From an uncultured Desulfarculaceae bacterium (lineage in GTDB: Bacteria > Desulfobacterota > Desulfarculia > Desulfarculales > Desulfarculaceae): a DNA stretch of 18,200 bases. Location of the stretch: positions 1 to 18,200 of the forward strand of contig CALERA010000427.1 of assembly GCA_937908275.1 (NCBI GenBank). Reading direction: 5' to 3'. Every line of letters starts with the position of its first letter. Position 1 is the stretch's first letter. The notes under the pieces are model-generated. The model saw only the letters and a list, made by a program, of their open reading frames with translations, searched no databases and was not told the DNA's origin. Shown in pieces: positions 15,201-18,200 of the stretch. Position numbers and translations under genes: made by a program.

Positions 15201-16526
15201 ATGACTCCATCCACATATTATCTGCTCAATCTGGGCTGCGCCAAGAACCAGGTGGAGGGCGAGCACATCGCCGGGATGCTGCTGGCCGCCGGCTGGCGGT
15301 CGGTGGCCGAACCGGAGCAGGCGGCGCTTTTGCTCGTAAACACCTGCGGTTTCATCCGTCCGGCGGTGGAGGAGAACCTGGAGGCCATCCTGGGCCTGGT
15401 GGCGGACAAGCGGCCGGAGCAGCGCCTGGCGGTGGTGGGTTGCCTGGTGGGGCGCTACGGCAAGAAGCTGGCGCGCAGCCTGCCGGAGGTGGACCTGCTG
15501 CTGGGGCCGGGTGAGGTGAAGCGCTTGCTCCAACATCTGGAACACCCGCCGGCCGACCGCCTGGCCATATCCACCCCGGGCGGGGTCCTGGGCGGTGAGA
15601 GCCCCCGGGCCCTATCCACCGGCCCCGGCTGGGCCTATCTGCGGGTGGCGGATGGCTGTGAACACGGTTGCGCATTCTGCACCATCCCCCACATCCGGGG
15701 ACGCCTGCGCAGCCGGGGCCTGGATGACGTCCTCAGCGAGGCTCAGCGCTTGGCGGCGGCCGGGGTGGTGGAACTGAACCTGGTGGCCCAGGACCTTCTC
15801 TCCTATGGCCATGATCGGCCGGAATTGGCCGACGGGTCAGGTATCGAGCGCCTGTTGGCGGGGTTGTCCGCGATTGCGGAACTAAATTGGGTAAGGTTGC
15901 TTTATTTAAGTCCGGACAGCCTGGAAACGAAGCACATCGAGGCGGTGCTGAAAACTCCCAAGGTAGTGCCTTATTTCGATCTGCCCCTGCAACACATCGC
16001 CGACCCGGTGCTGACGGCCATGGGACGAGGGCGGAAGGGCGCAGAGCTGCGGGCGCTCCTGGCCGGCATCCGGGAACGCGCGCCGGAGGCGGTGCTAAGG
16101 ACCACCCTGCTGGTGGGCCATCCCGGCGAGGGTGAAGCCGAGTTCACGGAGCTGCTGGAATACGTAACCGAGTTTGGTTTTGACCATCTGGGCTGCTTCG
16201 CCTATCAACCCGAGGCCGGCACCCGGGCCGCCCGCCTGGCGGCACCGCCGGCCAAGGTCGCTCGCGCCCGGGCGCGCCAGATCATGGCCGCCCAGAAGCG
16301 GGTGAGCCAGTCCAGATTAAAGCGCTGGGTCAAGCGCGAGATTCCGGTGCTGGTGCTGGGACCGCACCCGGACAGCGAGCTGGTGGGCCAGGCCCGCCAC
16401 GCCGGCCAGGCCCCGGAGGTGGACGGGGTGGTGATCCTCACCGACGGCCAGGCCCAGCCGGGGACCATCGCCACCTGCCGCATCACCAAGGCCCACGCCT
16501 ACGACCTGGAGGGGGTGCTGATCTAG
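15201..16526 (+). CDS. rimO: Ribosomal protein S12 methylthiotransferase
   Basis: This radical-SAM enzyme adds a methylthio group to a conserved aspartate of ribosomal protein S12. The 441-residue length is normal. The N-terminal methylthiotransferase domain carries three cluster-ligand cysteines (Cys13 in LNLGCAKNQVEGE, Cys49 in NTCGF, Cys81 in VVGCLVGRY). The radical-SAM site is CEHGCAFC (Cys153, Cys157, Cys160) followed by TIPHIRGRLRSR, and a TRAM-like domain closes the protein (about 370-441). The CxxxCxxC-TIPxIRG context favours RimO over the tRNA enzyme MiaB. LGCAKN replaces the more common LGCPKN, a minor variant. The ATG at 15201 has only a weak ribosome site and is preceded by an unusually long hairpin. 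It converges with the next gene, the stop codons being 6 bases apart. Confidence 0.94.
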   Translation: MTPSTYYLLNLGCAKNQVEGEHIAGMLLAAGWRSVAEPEQAALLLVNTCGFIRPAVEENLEAILGLVADKRPEQRLAVVGCLVGRYGKKLARSLPEVDLLLGPGEVKRLLQHLEHPPADRLAISTPGGVLGGESPRALSTGPGWAYLRVADGCEHGCAFCTIPHIRGRLRSRGLDDVLSEAQRLAAAGVVELNLVAQDLLSYGHDRPELADGSGIERLLAGLSAIAELNWVRLLYLSPDSLETKHIEAVLKTPKVVPYFDLPLQHIADPVLTAMGRGRKGAELRALLAGIRERAPEAVLRTTLLVGHPGEGEAEFTELLEYVTEFGFDHLGCFAYQPEAGTRAARLAAPPAKVARARARQIMAAQKRVSQSRLKRWVKREIPVLVLGPHPDSELVGQARHAGQAPEVDGVVILTDGQAQPGTIATCRITKAHAYDLEGVLI

Positions 16527-16532
16527 GCCCGG

Positions 16533-18200
16533 CTAGGGCCGGCCCGGCAGCAAGCCGGCCAGCAGGCCCCAACGCCAGGCCAACTCGGCGGGCAGATCCA
16601 GGCGGGCGGTGTAGCCCAAGACCAGAGGCGGCCCGGCCTGGCCCTCAGGCGTTTCCAGAATCAACTCCAGACCCACCGGCCCCTTCGGAATCTCCAAAGA
16701 CAAAGAGACTGCCTCCGCCCGGGCGGGGATTGGCAGGTGGGCCAGATCGCCGGTGAAGACTCCCGGCCGGTGGGCCACCACCCGCAGGCGCTGGGGGATC
16801 GGGCGCGGCTCCAGGTCCACCCCCAGCGCCAGGCGTCCGGGCAGGAAGGTGGGACGCAGCCAGAGGTGGTGGCGCTGGGGCGTGGTCTCCTCCAGGAAGG
16901 AGCCCGGCGCGGCGGTGGACCGCCGCCAGGTCAACTCCGGCCGCCACCAGGGTCCCGCGACGGGCTGGACCAGGGCGGCCAGGGCCTGGTCCCAGGCCGG
17001 GCCGGGTGGGGCCTGGACCAGGCGGGCATAGGCGGCCAGGAAGCCGGGACGCTCGCGCTCCAGATCGGCCAGGGTCTGGCGGGCAGCGGCGGTGTGGCCC
17101 TGGGCGGCCTGGGCCGCGGCCAGGAAGAGCCGGTACTCGGCCGGGGCCTCGGGGTCGCGGGCGGCGTTGGCCGAAAGCGCCGTGATGCCAGACCATTCCC
17201 CGCTGCGGGCCAGGAGGGGGGCCAGGTCCGCCGGCTGGGGGAAGAGGGCCACCCAGAGGCTGGCCTGGGGCGGCAAACCGGCCAGGGCCAGGTCATAGGT
17301 CCGGGGCCAGAGGGGCACCAGGGCCGGCAGGGGCTCCAGCAGGGGCGGACCGGAAGCCGGGGCCTGGGGGTCGAGCCTGCGGGAAAACCCCCAGCCCAAC
17401 TCCAGGCGGGCCTGGCCCTGGCCCAGGACCGCCAGACCCAGGGGCGGCAACCCCTGGCGGGCCTGGAGGCGGCGCGAGGCCGGCAGGTCGGGGTCGCCCG
17501 CCAGGTGCAGGGGCTGGCGGCGGCTCCAGTGGGTGTCCAGGAAGCCCAGGCTGCCCGGCTCCTCCACCCAGGGCGGCCAGAGGATCAGCTCGCTGCGGGG
17601 CCGGGGGGTGCGGGGCAGGTTGAGGCTGATGGCCGGGTCTTCCCAATAGCCGTTGCGCAGGGCGAATTCCTGCAGGGGCTGGATCCGGGCGGGGTCGGGC
17701 CGGGGCTCCCACCAGGGCCACTCGGCCAGGGCCAGGCCCTCGCCGCCCGGGCGCTCACCCCGGCGCAGGACCTCGCGCACCGGCTCCGGCAGCAGGCGAT
17801 AGCCCTCCGGGGGCCAGAAATAGGCGCTCATGAACAGGTCATGGGCCAAGGTCTGACCCGGGGGCAGGTGGCGCTCCAGCCAGGCGCGGGCGTATTGCCG
17901 GGTGTCGGGCCAGCGGGCGATCTCGGCCCAGCTCAGGGCGATGAGGCCCTGCCAAAGCAGCAGCAGAGCCAGGCCGCTCCCCACCAGGAGGCGGGCCGCG
18001 CCGGGGCGGGAAAAGCGCCGCCAGAGGGCCAGGCCCGCGCCGGCCAGGGCCAGGTGCAGGAAGGGGGTCAGGTGGACCAGGTCCCACTCCCGCAGGTAGG
18101 GCAGGCGCAGGGCGGTGATGGCCAGGGCGACGGTCAGGGCTGCCAGCAGCGGGGCCAGTGCGCGGCGCTGGGGCTGTCGCCACAGCCAGACCAAAGCCGG
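16533..18200 (-). CDS. Uncharacterised membrane protein, 5'-truncated by the window edge
   Basis: The frame stays open to the last base of the window (Pro-Ala precede the TTG at 18194), so the N-terminus is missing; about 555 residues are visible. The visible start has three hydrophobic helices (near ALAPLLAALTVALAITALRL, FLHLALAGAGLALW and LLVGSGLALLLLWQGLIAL), then a long soluble Pro/Leu/Trp-rich part. Within this, PDTRQYARAWLERHLPPGQ followed by FMSAYFWPPEGYRLL resembles the region after the last membrane helices of polyprenyl-phosphate sugar transferases (PMT/GT39-like). This likeness is weak. A short TPR-like segment (AAQAAQGHTAAARQTLADLE) lies further on, and the C-terminus looks beta-rich. 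An export or surface-glycan role is possible but not shown. Confidence 0.7.
   Translation of the reverse strand, partial: PALVWLWRQPQRRALAPLLAALTVALAITALRLPYLREWDLVHLTPFLHLALAGAGLALWRRFSRPGAARLLVGSGLALLLLWQGLIALSWAEIARWPDTRQYARAWLERHLPPGQTLAHDLFMSAYFWPPEGYRLLPEPVREVLRRGERPGGEGLALAEWPWWEPRPDPARIQPLQEFALRNGYWEDPAISLNLPRTPRPRSELILWPPWVEEPGSLGFLDTHWSRRQPLHLAGDPDLPASRRLQARQGLPPLGLAVLGQGQARLELGWGFSRRLDPQAPASGPPLLEPLPALVPLWPRTYDLALAGLPPQASLWVALFPQPADLAPLLARSGEWSGITALSANAARDPEAPAEYRLFLAAAQAAQGHTAAARQTLADLERERPGFLAAYARLVQAPPGPAWDQALAALVQPVAGPWWRPELTWRRSTAAPGSFLEETTPQRHHLWLRPTFLPGRLALGVDLEPRPIPQRLRVVAHRPGVFTGDLAHLPIPARAEAVSLSLEIPKGPVGLELILETPEGQAGPPLVLGYTARLDLPAELAWRWGLLAGLLPGRP

Overview
The window is high-GC DNA (mostly GC-ending codons) whose core genes (dnaN, gyrB, rimO, lysC) are plainly bacterial. 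The organism is probably a high-GC member of the Desulfobacterota (the former Deltaproteobacteria). This is inferred from a family of thioredoxin-fold proteins that I associate with sulfate reducers and their relatives, from a likely selenoprotein, and from the overall gene style; it is not proven. The window is chromosomal housekeeping DNA. I see no transposase, phage, CRISPR array, rRNA or tRNA.

Layout, left to right: the 3' part of dnaN (+) with a clear terminator; a periplasmic-sensor diguanylate cyclase (+); a convergent class II Fic protein (-); a thioredoxin-fold gene (-) whose true reading frame runs through an in-frame UGA at 5337-5339, read here as selenocysteine; a divergent aspartate kinase (+); 1.24 kb of gene-free, repeat-rich DNA (6950-8189); a MetY/CysD-type O-acetylhomoserine sulfhydrylase (+) with a possible RNA pseudoknot in its leader; a TPR protein (-) and gyrB (-), separated by the gyrB terminator; a second gene-free stretch of about 0.9 kb (14290-15200) that ends in a long hairpin directly before rimO (+); and the 3' part of an uncharacterised membrane protein (-) running off the right edge.

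Functional themes: DNA replication and topology (dnaN, gyrB), which are close but not in the classic dnaA-dnaN-recF-gyrB order; the aspartate-to-methionine route (aspartate kinase at the top, sulfhydrylase at the homocysteine step) on either side of the repeat region; thiol redox chemistry (candidate selenoprotein); ribosomal protein S12 modification (rimO); and signalling (c-di-GMP synthase, Fic AMPylator, TPR scaffold). Most genes look like single transcription units with their own signals.

The observation most worth following up is the selenoprotein. A conventional ORF call would start it at an internal ATG (5321) and lose 39 residues, including the redox-active UxxC site. A hairpin fitting the bacterial SECIS pattern lies at the right distance after the UGA.
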